This document shows positions 1 to 7,657 of a stretch of 53,613 nucleotides of DNA, piece after piece (positions within the stretch are counted from its first letter, which is position 1; every line of letters starts with the position of its first letter). This stretch comes from Streptomyces violaceorubidus (GTDB lineage Bacteria > Actinomycetota > Actinomycetes > Streptomycetales > Streptomycetaceae): NCBI RefSeq assembly GCF_000717995.1, contig NZ_JODM01000039.1:1-53613 (forward strand). The letters run 5' to 3'. The notes below the pieces were generated by a model. That model had not been told where the DNA came from, ran no database searches, and saw nothing but the letters and a program-made list of their open reading frames with translations. The position numbers were made by a program, and so were the translations under genes.

Positions 1-2
1 TC

Positions 3-89
3 CTCCGGCGAGCCAGATGCTCCACCCGGCGTATCGGCACCATCGTCCAGGCCGTCCACACACTGCTGACCTGCAACTATTCAGGATGA
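3..89 (+). CDS. C-terminal end of a probable transposase (partial)
   Basis: The window opens inside a reading frame that ends RIGTIVQAVHTLLTCNYSG and a TGA at 87-89. Only 28 residues are visible. The stop codon lies inside a 21-bp sequence (82-102) that recurs, inverted, at the far right of the window, as expected when a transposase gene runs up to the terminal repeat of its insertion sequence. The assignment to a transposase is inferred from that arrangement and from the look of the tail. The family cannot be named from so few residues. Confidence 0.4.
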   Translation, partial: LRRARCSTRRIGTIVQAVHTLLTCNYSG

Positions 90-102
90 AAGGGGCTCAC
101 TG
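82..102 (+). repeat. Putative IS terminal inverted repeat (right end of element)
   Basis: The 21 bases at 82-102, reverse-complemented, match 53512-53532 at 19 of 21 positions. The shared core reads TGAGCC(C/T)CTTTCATCCTG. The partial transposase stop lies within it. It is read as the right-hand end of an insertion sequence whose body lies left of the window. Confidence 0.5.
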
Positions 103-388
103 ACCAGAGTCATCGGCCACCTTGTCAGCACACCCGGCCCCGGCGCGCGTTCTTCACCCGGCTGGCCGACGGCGCGCAGGAGCCGGGTCACGTGAGGTGG
201 TCATGGTCACCTGCTCCGCCGGACGGCTTTCAACACGTCGGGCAGTGGCGTCAGTACACTCCCACCCGGGGCACGCTCCCCGCCGAGCCGCATGTGTGCG
301 TGTCGCAAACACCTGAGTATCTGTGTCGCGTGGCAGACGGGCGACCGCCCGGACACCTATCGCATCGTCCCGAAGGGTCGGTAACCGC
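103..388. other. Intergenic, no gene seen
   Basis: Between the IS end and the first full gene there is no frame with convincing coding character and no recognisable RNA. The only usable signal is a GAAGGG ribosome binding site at 372-377 ahead of the next gene. Confidence 0.5.
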
Positions 389-1243
389 ATGACTGACGGA
401 ATCCAGACCGAGAACGAGTCCGGAGCGGAGAACGAGACGGAGCCCGGAACGCAATCGCGGGTAACCGCGCCACCCGACGGCCAGGATCCGTTGTCCGAGG
501 TGCCGCAGCGCATACAGGAAGCCGCCCGGATCGCTCCCGACCACTGGTTCGGCATGGTCGACCCCGCATGGCGAGGGGAGGGGCCGCCGCCGGAGTGGGC
601 GGTGGCCGGCCGGTACCGGTCCAGCGCCGAGGGGGAGGTGGTGGAGTGGCAGTACAACGACGACTACCGCCCCTCACCGAGCGCCAACGGATGGCCGGAA
701 CCGACCGACCCGGTGGACGAAGCAATCCAGCTCGCGGCCACCGGTTACGGGCCCGAGGAGGACGTCTTCCGGCTGCTCGCCGAGGCGGAGGTCGGTGTCC
801 TCCTCACGCCCGGCGGCGGTCTGGTGAGGGCCACCGCCCCGGACGGCGAGGCCGTGGTGCCCGTCTTCACCTCGCAGGCGCAGCTCGAGGCGGGCGGCCG
901 GTACGCGGCCCGCACCGTCGCCGTCCCGGACCTCCTGGTAGACCTCGACGAGGGACTCCGGCTCTACGTGAACCCGGCGGGCGCGGTGAGCATGTCCGTC
1001 ATGCCCGAGCAACTCTCCGCGCCGGACGAGGGGCACCCCGAGGCGGAGAATCGTGAACTGCCGGAGCCGGAGCCGGTCTCTCTTCCGGGAGCGCAGGACG
1101 GGAACGCGAGCGAGGCCGACAAGGGCCAGGACGACGGCAGGGGCGAGGACGACGGCAAGGGCGAGGACGACGAGAGCAAGCAAAGCGCACCCGCGTCCGC
1201 TCGGGACCACCTCGTGGACATCCTGAGCGGCAAGGAGACGTGA
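389..1243 (+). CDS. Type VII secretion system-associated protein, SseB-like
   Basis: A 284-aa protein starting at ATG 389 behind GAAGGG (372-377). Residues about 45-215 resemble the SseB N-terminal fold found in actinobacterial proteins annotated as type VII secretion system-associated, with PPEWAVAGRYRSS, GWPEPTDPVDEAIQLAATGY, VLLTPGGG and PVFTSQAQLE. A long acidic, low-complexity tail follows (repeated GEDDGK/GRGEDD units near residues 250-270). There is no signal peptide or membrane segment, so it should be cytosolic. Its role in ESX secretion is not defined for the family. Two further ESX-like genes lie at 5763-7657, but other genes and relics separate them, so this looks like a broken-up ESX accessory locus rather than a single operon. 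Confidence 0.6.
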   Translation: MTDGIQTENESGAENETEPGTQSRVTAPPDGQDPLSEVPQRIQEAARIAPDHWFGMVDPAWRGEGPPPEWAVAGRYRSSAEGEVVEWQYNDDYRPSPSANGWPEPTDPVDEAIQLAATGYGPEEDVFRLLAEAEVGVLLTPGGGLVRATAPDGEAVVPVFTSQAQLEAGGRYAARTVAVPDLLVDLDEGLRLYVNPAGAVSMSVMPEQLSAPDEGHPEAENRELPEPEPVSLPGAQDGNASEADKGQDDGRGEDDGKGEDDESKQSAPASARDHLVDILSGKET

Positions 1244-1510
1244 GGAGCGGACGGGCGCCCGGGCCATCGGCGAGGTGCGGTCCTGCTTGCCGAGCGAGGC
1301 AGCGCCGCCCCGACGTGCGGCAGTACGAGCTCGTCAGGTGAGCCCGGACCACCTCCGCCGATCATGGGGTTCGTCCTGTGCCTCGTGGGAGGCCACGACT
1401 CCTCCACGGACGCGGGCGGTGCCCGAGAAGGCGTCCGGCGTTGCCCGGGCCCCCAGCCCGATGATCTCCCGCGACCGCTCCGGTCGCCGCGGGTCTGCCT
1501 CGGCCCCTGG

Positions 1511-1771
1511 CTATCGCCCGGCGGCCGCGGCCGAGTCGGAGGGCCGCCGGGAGAGTACCCGGAGCGAGGCGGTGAGCAGCAGTGCCCCGACGACCACCAC
1601 CGTGACCGCGGCCAGCCCCGGGACCGCCAACAGCCGCAACTCCAGATGCGCCCACAGCCTTCCCGCGATCCGCACGGCCCCGAAGGCCACGAGCGCGAGC
1701 CCCAGCAGCCCACCCGCCCCGGACAGCAGGGTGAAGGCGGACACGTTCTTCTTGATCTCCGTTGAATTCAT
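1511..1771 (-). CDS. Small two-helix membrane protein
   Basis: An 86-aa protein starting at MNSTEIKKNV. Two hydrophobic helices are visible (about residues 13-36 and 48-72), separated by a short charged loop (RIAGRLWAHLELR). The C-terminus is polar with a run of alanines. No family was recognised. It is transcribed away from the sensor-kinase relic at 1862-2140, as small membrane proteins beside two-component loci often are. A promoter candidate sits at 1779-1806 with almost no 5' leader. Coding status is supported by the helix pattern and the promoter only. Confidence 0.5.
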   Translation of the reverse strand: MNSTEIKKNVSAFTLLSGAGGLLGLALVAFGAVRIAGRLWAHLELRLLAVPGLAAVTVVVVGALLLTASLRVLSRRPSDSAAAAGR

Positions 1772-1778
1772 GAGGACA

Positions 1779-1806
1779 ACGCTAGGGACGACATCGGCCC
1801 GGTGAA
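1779..1806 (-). promoter_or_regulatory. Candidate promoter of the small membrane protein
   Basis: On the minus strand TTCACC (1806-1801) and TAGCGT (1784-1779) are separated by 16 bases. TAGCGT fits the TAg(a/g)(a/g)T style of Streptomyces -10 boxes. The predicted transcript would start only a few bases before the ATG at 1771, so the mRNA would be nearly leaderless. Confidence 0.3.
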
Positions 1807-1861
1807 TCGGCAAGGAGAAGGTCCTTCCCCTGCCGAAAGGACGATCGGGTCCGGCCCGGCT

Positions 1862-2140
1862 CATACTTTGGTACAGGAATTCCCGGCTGCCGTTGGTGCA
1901 CGCCGAACGGGAGGCCGACCTTGCTGAGCACGCACGCCGGCGCGCTGGAGTTCCATCCCACCGCCCCACCGGAGCGCATCGCCGATGCGACGGGGGTCGC
2001 CGCCACAGCCCACCCCGCGCGACACGGACCGGTTGATCGAGGAGGCCCGAGCGGCAGGAGCGGAGATCCAGCTGCATCAGCGACTCGGCGAACTGTCCAC
2101 CATGGACGCCACCACCGAAACGCACCGCCTACCGCGTGCC
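1862..2140 (+). pseudogene. NarL-type sensor histidine kinase relic with its promoter element
   Basis: In one frame TLLSTHAGALEFHP, PPERIADATGV (from about 1918) matches the dimerisation region of the intact kinase at 52087-53274 (TLLSMHAGALSYHP, SPEQVREATGV). In the next frame PPQPTPRDTDRLIEEARAAG and LGELSTMDA matches its later PPQPTLREVTGLVEETREAG and LEEMSTLDD. A third frame gives RTAYRV. About 35 codons between the first two blocks, the whole N-terminal membrane part and the ATPase domain are missing, so this is a dead gene. The element CATACTTTGGT at 1862-1872 is identical to one upstream of the intact kinase (minus strand, 53342-53332), so a promoter fragment also survived. Confidence 0.7.
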
Positions 2141-2401
2141 GGCCTGCGCAAGCTGCACTTCGACGTGATCGTCCGATCCGACGAGTGGATAGTTGTACCA
2201 GGTATCCGGGTGTTCGTCATCGGTGGCCTCACCACCGGCACCCCGCCGCACCCCGCCGACCTCTCCGCCTCGCGGGAGGCGGGGATTGTCCGACGCCCCC
2301 TTGTGATGCCCGGCGGTACAACCCCGGCCGGCTGTCGGCTGTCTGTAGAGCGCCGGAGGGATGAGCCCCCGGTGACTTCGTGTACGGAGAGTGGGGATCA
2401 G

Positions 2402-3169
2402 GTGGGGAAGCAGGTCTGGAGAGTCGTCGTGGCCGGCGGTGCGGCGGCGGTGTTCACGGCCGTGGCCGCGGTGTCGGCCGGGGCGGCCGAGGGTGGGGTC
2501 TCGTTCACCCGGGTCCAGGTGAACGGCGGCAAGCCGATCGTCATCGGGGTGTCGAACGAGGTCGCGGTGCCCGCCTCCTTCCGGATGGCGACCACGCGCC
2601 AGTGGAAGTGGCCGGCGGTGTTCCTGTACCGCGGTGGTGCGTCGGGCGAGCGACTGTGGCACGCCATCGAGACGAGCGACTGCAACAAGGTGGGCTCGGG
2701 CGTCTGCGACATCAACGAGACGATGTACTTCGACCCCAGCGAGTGGGCGATGCGCAACAGCGAGGCCGGGGCCTGGAAGGTCGGCGCCGAGGTGTACTTC
2801 AAGGGCGGCGGCGGTGACACCGACGACGAGGGCCTGACGGTCCAGGTCAAACGCAACTCCCACCTGACCGTCGACGCCTCGCCCGAACCGGTGTCCAAGG
2901 GCAGGACCCTCACCGTGACCGGAAAGGTCACGCGGGCCAACTGGGAGACCCGGAAGTACGCCGCCTACGGAGGCCGCCAGGTGAGCCTGCAGTTCAAGCC
3001 CGCCGGCACCGCCTCCTACACCACGGTGAAGAAGGTGTACGCGAACGGCTCGGGTGTGCTGAAGACGACCGTGAAGGCGTCCAGGACGGGTATGTGGCGC
3101 TGGGTGTACTACGGCAACTCCACCACCGGGCCGTCGATGTCGTCCGGGGACAACGTCGTGGTGAAGTGA
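2402..3169 (+). CDS. Secreted protein with C-terminal Ig-like domain
   Basis: A 255-aa protein from GTG 2402 (MGKQVWRVVVAGG). The first about 30 residues form a Sec signal peptide ending AVSAGAA. The middle carries two cysteines (SDCNKVGSGVCD) that could form a disulphide. The last about 95 residues (LTVDASPEPVSKGRTLTVTG to the end) are an Ig-like beta sandwich common in Streptomyces exported proteins. An earlier in-frame GTG at 2372 has a better-placed GGAGGG (2355-2360) and is a real alternative. It would add ten polar residues to the signal peptide. No enzymatic motif was seen. Function is unknown. Confidence 0.6.
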   Translation: MGKQVWRVVVAGGAAAVFTAVAAVSAGAAEGGVSFTRVQVNGGKPIVIGVSNEVAVPASFRMATTRQWKWPAVFLYRGGASGERLWHAIETSDCNKVGSGVCDINETMYFDPSEWAMRNSEAGAWKVGAEVYFKGGGGDTDDEGLTVQVKRNSHLTVDASPEPVSKGRTLTVTGKVTRANWETRKYAAYGGRQVSLQFKPAGTASYTTVKKVYANGSGVLKTTVKASRTGMWRWVYYGNSTTGPSMSSGDNVVVK

Positions 3170-3384
3170 CGTCCGAGGGGCCGGCATGGGGCAAGCTCAC
3201 ATGTCCGGCCCTGCCTTCGTTGAAGGAACGAGTGAAAACGTATCAGGCTCGCCCGGCAGCCACCGCTCAGGGCCACATCGCATTCCGTACGTCACCTACC
3301 CCGGTGCCCCCCGGACGGAACCACGCACACGTGTGAGTAAGACTGTCAGTCCATTCGTCTACCTGTGAGGACTTGCGACGAACG
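3170..3384. promoter_or_regulatory. Upstream region with CACACGTGTG palindrome
   Basis: The 215-bp gap before the aminotransferase-like gene holds a perfect 10-bp palindrome CACACGTGTG at 3326-3335, continued as GAG. The same palindrome occurs at 16539-16548 ahead of the subtilisin gene. Its position about 50 bp before the start codon suits an operator. No -10/-35 pair was convincing. Confidence 0.3.
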
Positions 3385-5115
3385 ATGGACATCATGTCGA
3401 TACCTGAACACGTCACCCCGCAGTCACCGGCCACCATGACGGACGATGTCCTGGCACGGATACGTGACGGCCTCATCGGCGAGGGCGACCTCGTCGACGG
3501 TCCCTACGGCCGCCGCCGGATCACCTACGCGGACTGGACGGCATCGGGCCGCTCGCTCGACTTCATCGAGGACTTCGTTCGTACGGCGGTCCTCCCGCGG
3601 TACGCCAACACCCACGCCGAGAGCTCGGGCAACGGGCGTCGCACCGGAAGGCTTCGGGAAGAGTCCCGGCAGATCATCGAGGAGGCGGTCGGGGCGAGCG
3701 GGACCCACCGCGCCATCTTCTGCGGCTCGGGCGCCACCGCCGCGATTGACAAGGTCATCGGTATGCTCGGCCTCCGACCGGCCCCCCGCCTGGCCGCCGC
3801 CACCGGTGCGACGCTGCCCGAGCACGATCGACCGGTGGTGTTCATCGGACCCTACGAACACCACTCCAACGAGATCCCCTGGCGGGAGTCGCTCGCCGAC
3901 GTCGTGGTCGTCCCGGAGGACAGCGCCGGCAGGATCGATCTCGACGGGCTGCGGGCGGCACTGGAGGCGTACGCACACCGTCCCCTGCTGATCGGCTGCA
4001 TGTCCGCGGCCTCGAACGTCACCGGCATCTTGACGGACACCGACGCCGTCGCCGCCCTGCTGCACAGCTATGGAGCCCTGTCCTTCTGGGACTTCGCGTC
4101 GGCCGGCCCCTATGTGCCCATCCGGGTCAAGGAGTCGTCCCCCGGCCGGGGCGACCACAAGGACGCCGTGTTCCTGTCACCGCACAAGTTCGCCGGCGGG
4201 CCCCAGACGCCGGGCGTCCTCGTCGTGCGCAACGAACTGCTCAGCGGCACGGTGCCGGTTGTACCGGGCGGCGGCACCGTGAGCTATGTCGGGCTCGACG
4301 GGCACCGCTACGCCACCGACGCGGCGGCGCGGGAGGAGGGCGGCACCCCGGCCATCGTCGAGGCGATCCGGGCCGGACTCGTCTTCGCCCTCAAGGAGTC
4401 GGTCGGGGCGGACACCATTCGCAGGCAGGAGGAGCGGGCCTGGCAGGCCGTCAGGGACCGGTGGCAGCGGCACCCGGGTATCCACATCCTCGGCAATACC
4501 GACACGCCCAGGCTCCCGATCGTCTCCTTCCTGATCCGGTACGGGGAGGGATATCTGCACCATCACTTCGTGACCGCGCTGCTGGACGACCTCTTCGGCG
4601 TCCAGGCCCGCGGCGGCTGCTCCTGCGCCGGTCCCTACGGGCACCGCCTGCTCGGCATCGACACGCGGCTGTCCCACGCTCATCGCGATGTGATCACGGA
4701 ACACGGCAGTGAAGCGGTGAAACCCGGCTGGACCCGTGTCAGCTTCCCGTATTTCATGTCGGACGCCGTCCGTGAGCACATCGTCGAAGCGGTCGAACTC
4801 ATCGCCGAAGCGGGTCACCGTCTGCTGTCCGACTACCGCTTCGACCTCCGCTCCGGCATCTGGCAGCACGGGACGTTCGACCCCGCTCCGGCAACCGGCC
4901 TGAGGCAAGCCGTCGCCGCCGTCACGAACACACCTCGCGCCGAGCGGTCGGCGGAGGCAGACCTGGTCGCTCATCGGGAGCGCGCCCGCGCCATCCTCTT
5001 CGGCAGGCACGAGGACGCCGCTGTCCGGGACGCCCGGCTGGCGCCGGAGATCGATGCGCTGCGGTGGTTCCCCCTGCCGGCCGTGTCCGTGGGCGGACCC
5101 GTGAGTTTCCACTGA
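3385..5115 (+). CDS. Class V (cysteine desulfurase-like) PLP enzyme with long C-terminal extension
   Basis: A 576-aa fold-type I PLP enzyme. Visible landmarks are CGSGATAAIDKVIG (cofactor phosphate site), EHHSNEIPWRE (as in NHHANVVPW of SufS-type desulfurases), FWDFASAGPY (Asp for the pyridine nitrogen), SPHKFAGGPQTPGVL (Schiff-base Lys) and RGGCSCAGPYGH (Cys-containing loop where SufS carries its catalytic Cys). Class V desulfurases are about 400 aa; this one continues for roughly 150 residues beyond the core. There are no SUF or ISC genes nearby, so a housekeeping Fe-S role is unlikely, and it may act on another cysteine or selenocysteine-like substrate. ATG 3385 is chosen with GAGG upstream; ATG 3394 and TTG 3373 are alternatives. 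Confidence 0.75.
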   Translation: MDIMSIPEHVTPQSPATMTDDVLARIRDGLIGEGDLVDGPYGRRRITYADWTASGRSLDFIEDFVRTAVLPRYANTHAESSGNGRRTGRLREESRQIIEEAVGASGTHRAIFCGSGATAAIDKVIGMLGLRPAPRLAAATGATLPEHDRPVVFIGPYEHHSNEIPWRESLADVVVVPEDSAGRIDLDGLRAALEAYAHRPLLIGCMSAASNVTGILTDTDAVAALLHSYGALSFWDFASAGPYVPIRVKESSPGRGDHKDAVFLSPHKFAGGPQTPGVLVVRNELLSGTVPVVPGGGTVSYVGLDGHRYATDAAAREEGGTPAIVEAIRAGLVFALKESVGADTIRRQEERAWQAVRDRWQRHPGIHILGNTDTPRLPIVSFLIRYGEGYLHHHFVTALLDDLFGVQARGGCSCAGPYGHRLLGIDTRLSHAHRDVITEHGSEAVKPGWTRVSFPYFMSDAVREHIVEAVELIAEAGHRLLSDYRFDLRSGIWQHGTFDPAPATGLRQAVAAVTNTPRAERSAEADLVAHRERARAILFGRHEDAAVRDARLAPEIDALRWFPLPAVSVGGPVSFH

Positions 5116-5143
5116 CCGCGTTCCTGCCGCATCCCACTTCACT

Positions 5144-5168
5144 CCGGTTCTACCGGCGGTAGAACCGG
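5144..5168. promoter_or_regulatory. Palindromic operator of a toxin-antitoxin relic
   Basis: CCGGTTCTACC-GGC-GGTAGAACCGG is a perfect inverted repeat with 11-bp arms. Its 17-bp core TTCTACCGGCGGTAGAA is identical to 49958-49974, which stands directly upstream of the intact antitoxin gene. It is read as the ancestral autoregulatory operator. It survives ahead of a dead copy. Confidence 0.65.
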
Positions 5169-5172
5169 TGGT

Positions 5173-5390
5173 ATGAGCAAACCGACGAAATCAAGACCAG
5201 TGAGGACGTGCGCGACCGGCTGCGGGTCCTGGCCGAGGAACGGGGCACGACCATCACCGAGCTGCTGGAGGAGCTCCCCTCTCGCGAGCTCACGCAGGCG
5301 GAGCGGGAGGCGCGCCTGGCTGACCGCCCTGTACCGGGCGGATCCCTTTTTCACCGGTCTCTCCATCGAGACCTCACGCGGCACTGGCCG
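5173..5390 (+). pseudogene. Fused and frameshifted toxin-antitoxin relic
   Basis: The start ATGAGCAAACCGACG (5173) matches the intact antitoxin at 49983. About 15 bases in, one base is missing compared with the intact copy, so the frame breaks. The antitoxin frame resumes as RDRLRVLAEERGTTITELLE and EELPSRELTQAEREA. It then jumps directly into the toxin: ALYRADPFFTGLSIETSRG (about 5318-5385) matches ALFRADPFFTGLYIEASRG of the intact toxin. The second half of the antitoxin and the first few toxin codons have been deleted. The toxin copy is cut after GRGTGR-like sequence and joined to a peptidase fragment. No functional product is expected. Confidence 0.8.
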
Positions 5391-5519
5391 CGCTGTGCCG
5401 GTCCACGACGTAGCACTGACGACGCCGTTCCGGCTCAGAGGTGAGGACGAGGGGTTCCCATTGCGACGGCGCGGCCGACACACGTCCCGCCGCGCTGTAA
5501 CACGCGGACTGGTCGGCGG
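5391..5519 (+). pseudogene. Duplicated internal fragment of the S9 peptidase gene
   Basis: These 129 bases match 47749-47877, an internal stretch of the S9 peptidase gene at 46325-48289, without gaps and with only four mismatches that I can see (about 97 percent identical). The fragment abuts the toxin relic at GGCCGC with no spacer. It is non-coding here. Such high identity implies a recent copying or rearrangement event. Confidence 0.85.
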
Positions 5520-5762
5520 ACACGACACGAGGTCCGCCCGTGCGTCGTATTCCTGGCCACCACCCGGTTGCTGCCTGCCGCGGTCGTCAGTCATACGTCA
5601 GGGTACGGACCACAGGCGTCAGGGATCTGTTATGGCCGGGGGTCGGGAGCTTCCTTCGGTGATGCAGTACTCAGAGTCTGGCAGGAGTCGTACGTGGACT
5701 CCCCCTCCCGGGGGCCGGGTCCTGTTCGGCTGTATCCGCACGTGTCGGGAAAGGGGTGGGTC
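5520..5762. other. Intergenic, no gene seen
   Basis: Between the chimeric relic and the ESX-like gene nothing coding is recognised. The right edge supplies AAGGGG at 5751-5756, six bases before GTG 5763. Confidence 0.4.
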
Positions 5763-6263
5763 GTGCCCAGTTCGGCGCTGCCGGTGGAGGGAGGTGTCCC
5801 GGTCCCCTCGCCGCCTGATGGCTATCGCAACGTGCCGGTGTCGGCGCCTCAACCGGACCTCCACATCCCAAGACTGCCAGAGGGCGGTCTCTCCGGCAGT
5901 GGCGTCCTCGCCGTCGACTTCGAGGCGCTGGCGCACGCGATCGCTGAGGCCGAGGAGGCGGCCGAGGCAGTCGGCCACATCGCGGAACGTCTGACAAGCG
6001 CGGTCCAGCGTTCGGGGGCGGCTCCCTGGGGTGATGATCCGGCACTGGGGCAGACGTTCGGCAGTCTCTTCGCCGAGCCCCGCGATGCTCTCACCCAAGC
6101 CGTACCAGGGCTGCAGCAAGTGCTCCGGAGCATGGCCGAGAATCTCGGCGCCATGAATACCGGCTTCCACGGCGCCCAGCGTGACGCCGAGAGCGCCATC
6201 GCCGATGCCCGAGGCCGAGCCGAACACGCCTGGACCTGGGGACGGATAGTTCCGCCATGGTAG
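5763..6263 (+). CDS. WXG100/ESX-like helical protein
   Basis: A 166-aa protein, start GTG 5763 with AAGGGG six bases upstream. After a proline-rich N-terminus, residues about 45-150 form two long amphipathic helices (FEALAHAIAEAEEAAEAVGH and ALTQAVPGLQQVLRSMAENL) around a turn containing PWGDDPALG, the layout of WXG100 and related type VII secretion proteins. It has no signal peptide, as expected for ESX substrates. Its last seven bases overlap the start of the next gene, so the two are almost certainly co-translated, as partner and large substrate. Confidence 0.6.
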   Translation: MPSSALPVEGGVPVPSPPDGYRNVPVSAPQPDLHIPRLPEGGLSGSGVLAVDFEALAHAIAEAEEAAEAVGHIAERLTSAVQRSGAAPWGDDPALGQTFGSLFAEPRDALTQAVPGLQQVLRSMAENLGAMNTGFHGAQRDAESAIADARGRAEHAWTWGRIVPPW

Positions 6264-7657
6264 ACGCGCATCACGTTCCGTCCGAGCTGCAGAATCTGTT
6301 GCTCATCACCACCGGCAACCGCTGGCCGACCGGTGACGAGACAGCGCTACGGGCTGAAGCGGCGGCCTGGCGGGAGACGGCGCACTCCCTCGTGCCCGTA
6401 TCCGAGCGTGTGGAGAACGTCAGAGCACTCGCGGCGAAGGCACTGTCCGGCGCCGGCGAGGGAGCGGTCGAGGCTTTCCTCGCCCAACTCGTCGGTGGCC
6501 GGGGTGTGGGAGAGTCCGACGCCGTGCTGCCCGTCCTCATCGAAGCCGCCGAGTCCGCGGCGGAGGCGCTGGAGGAGGAGGCCCTGCAGATCGAGACGTT
6601 GCGGATCGAGATCATCGGTGCGCTGGTGGTGCTGTTTCTGCAACTCGTCATCGACTCGGCGCTGTGGATGTTCGGCGGAGCGGCCAAGGCCGTCGAGGAC
6701 ATCGTGGCCACGAGAGTGCTGTGCCTGGCATTCGTACGGCAGGCCGTCGCACACGTGCTGACCCGCCTGACCGAATCGGTGGTCGCGATGGTGGGCATGG
6801 CGTTGCTTGCCCAGATCATCGAACTCGGCGAGGGCCGCCGACACGCTCTCGACGGACGTGAACTGGGCGTCGCCGCCGTCAACGGTGCGGTGGGCGCGCC
6901 GGTGGGATTCGCCATGGGGCTGATGGGCGGCGCGGCCATGGCAGGCGTGAAGAACCTTGCGAAGAAGCCGTTCTTCACCGCACTGCCGAACAACGTGCAG
7001 TCGCTGGCGAAGTTCGGCACCGTGGTGAGCTTCAACGCCGGCTTCGGCGCGGTGACCGGCATGGCGGAAGCCGCAGCACAAGACAGCGTCTACGGCCTGG
7101 CCGGCGACTGGGTCGCGGGAGCGGCCAACGGTTCTTTCAACGCCGTCTGGGGCGCCAGGCACAACGCCCAGAATCCCGCAGGCCGTTTCGCGCTCTCACC
7201 GGCCGAGCACCTGGAGGAACTTGTTGACCATCACCTCGCAGGGCTCAACAAGAACTCCGGTAGCAAGGCCCCTGCCATCCGCCCAGCTACGGAAGGCCGG
7301 GAGCCGGGTCACGGCTTTCTGGACCTCGGACCAGAGGAGGGCGACCCGTACGGTCCCGGGAAGAGTTTCCTGGACCTCGGCCCGGACTCCCCGATTCTTC
7401 GGGCCGGGTGCGGAACCGATGTGCACAGGACGGGCAGGCGACAGGGCGGGCCCTATGAGCCGAGCGCCCGGCGGGCCAGCGTCACTCCGACCCCGACGCC
7501 CGCTCCGAGGCGGGTTGCCGTGTCAGTCCAGGCTTCCAGCGCCTCGTCGAGCGAGCCGCCGAGCAGGTGGCTGGACGTCAGCCAGCGAAAAGCACCGTCG
7601 GCCGCGATCCTGTCCGGCGACGGCAAGCCACCGGCCCCGGTCGCGAGAGTCGTGTAG
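6257..7657 (+). CDS. Type VII polymorphic-toxin stem with lost C-terminal toxin domain
   Basis: A 466-aa frame starting at ATG 6257, overlapping the upstream ESX-like gene. Residues 1-140 resemble the N-terminal domain of CpnT-like type VII substrates (WPTGDETALRAEAAAWRETA, then GAVEAFLAQLVGG). Hydrophobic helices follow at about 118-140 and 165-200, then a glycine-rich small-residue region (residues 205-290). Near residue 350 a linker repeats FLDLGP twice (GHGFLDLGP, GKSFLDLGP). From about 7440 the frame is simply the antisense of the minus-strand gene ending at 7453, and its composition becomes Arg/Ser/Pro-rich. So the natural C-terminal toxin domain is missing and the stop at 7657 is accidental. 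No immunity gene is recognisable. Confidence 0.6.
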   Translation: MVDAHHVPSELQNLLLITTGNRWPTGDETALRAEAAAWRETAHSLVPVSERVENVRALAAKALSGAGEGAVEAFLAQLVGGRGVGESDAVLPVLIEAAESAAEALEEEALQIETLRIEIIGALVVLFLQLVIDSALWMFGGAAKAVEDIVATRVLCLAFVRQAVAHVLTRLTESVVAMVGMALLAQIIELGEGRRHALDGRELGVAAVNGAVGAPVGFAMGLMGGAAMAGVKNLAKKPFFTALPNNVQSLAKFGTVVSFNAGFGAVTGMAEAAAQDSVYGLAGDWVAGAANGSFNAVWGARHNAQNPAGRFALSPAEHLEELVDHHLAGLNKNSGSKAPAIRPATEGREPGHGFLDLGPEEGDPYGPGKSFLDLGPDSPILRAGCGTDVHRTGRRQGGPYEPSARRASVTPTPTPAPRRVAVSVQASSASSSEPPSRWLDVSQRKAPSAAILSGDGKPPAPVARVV

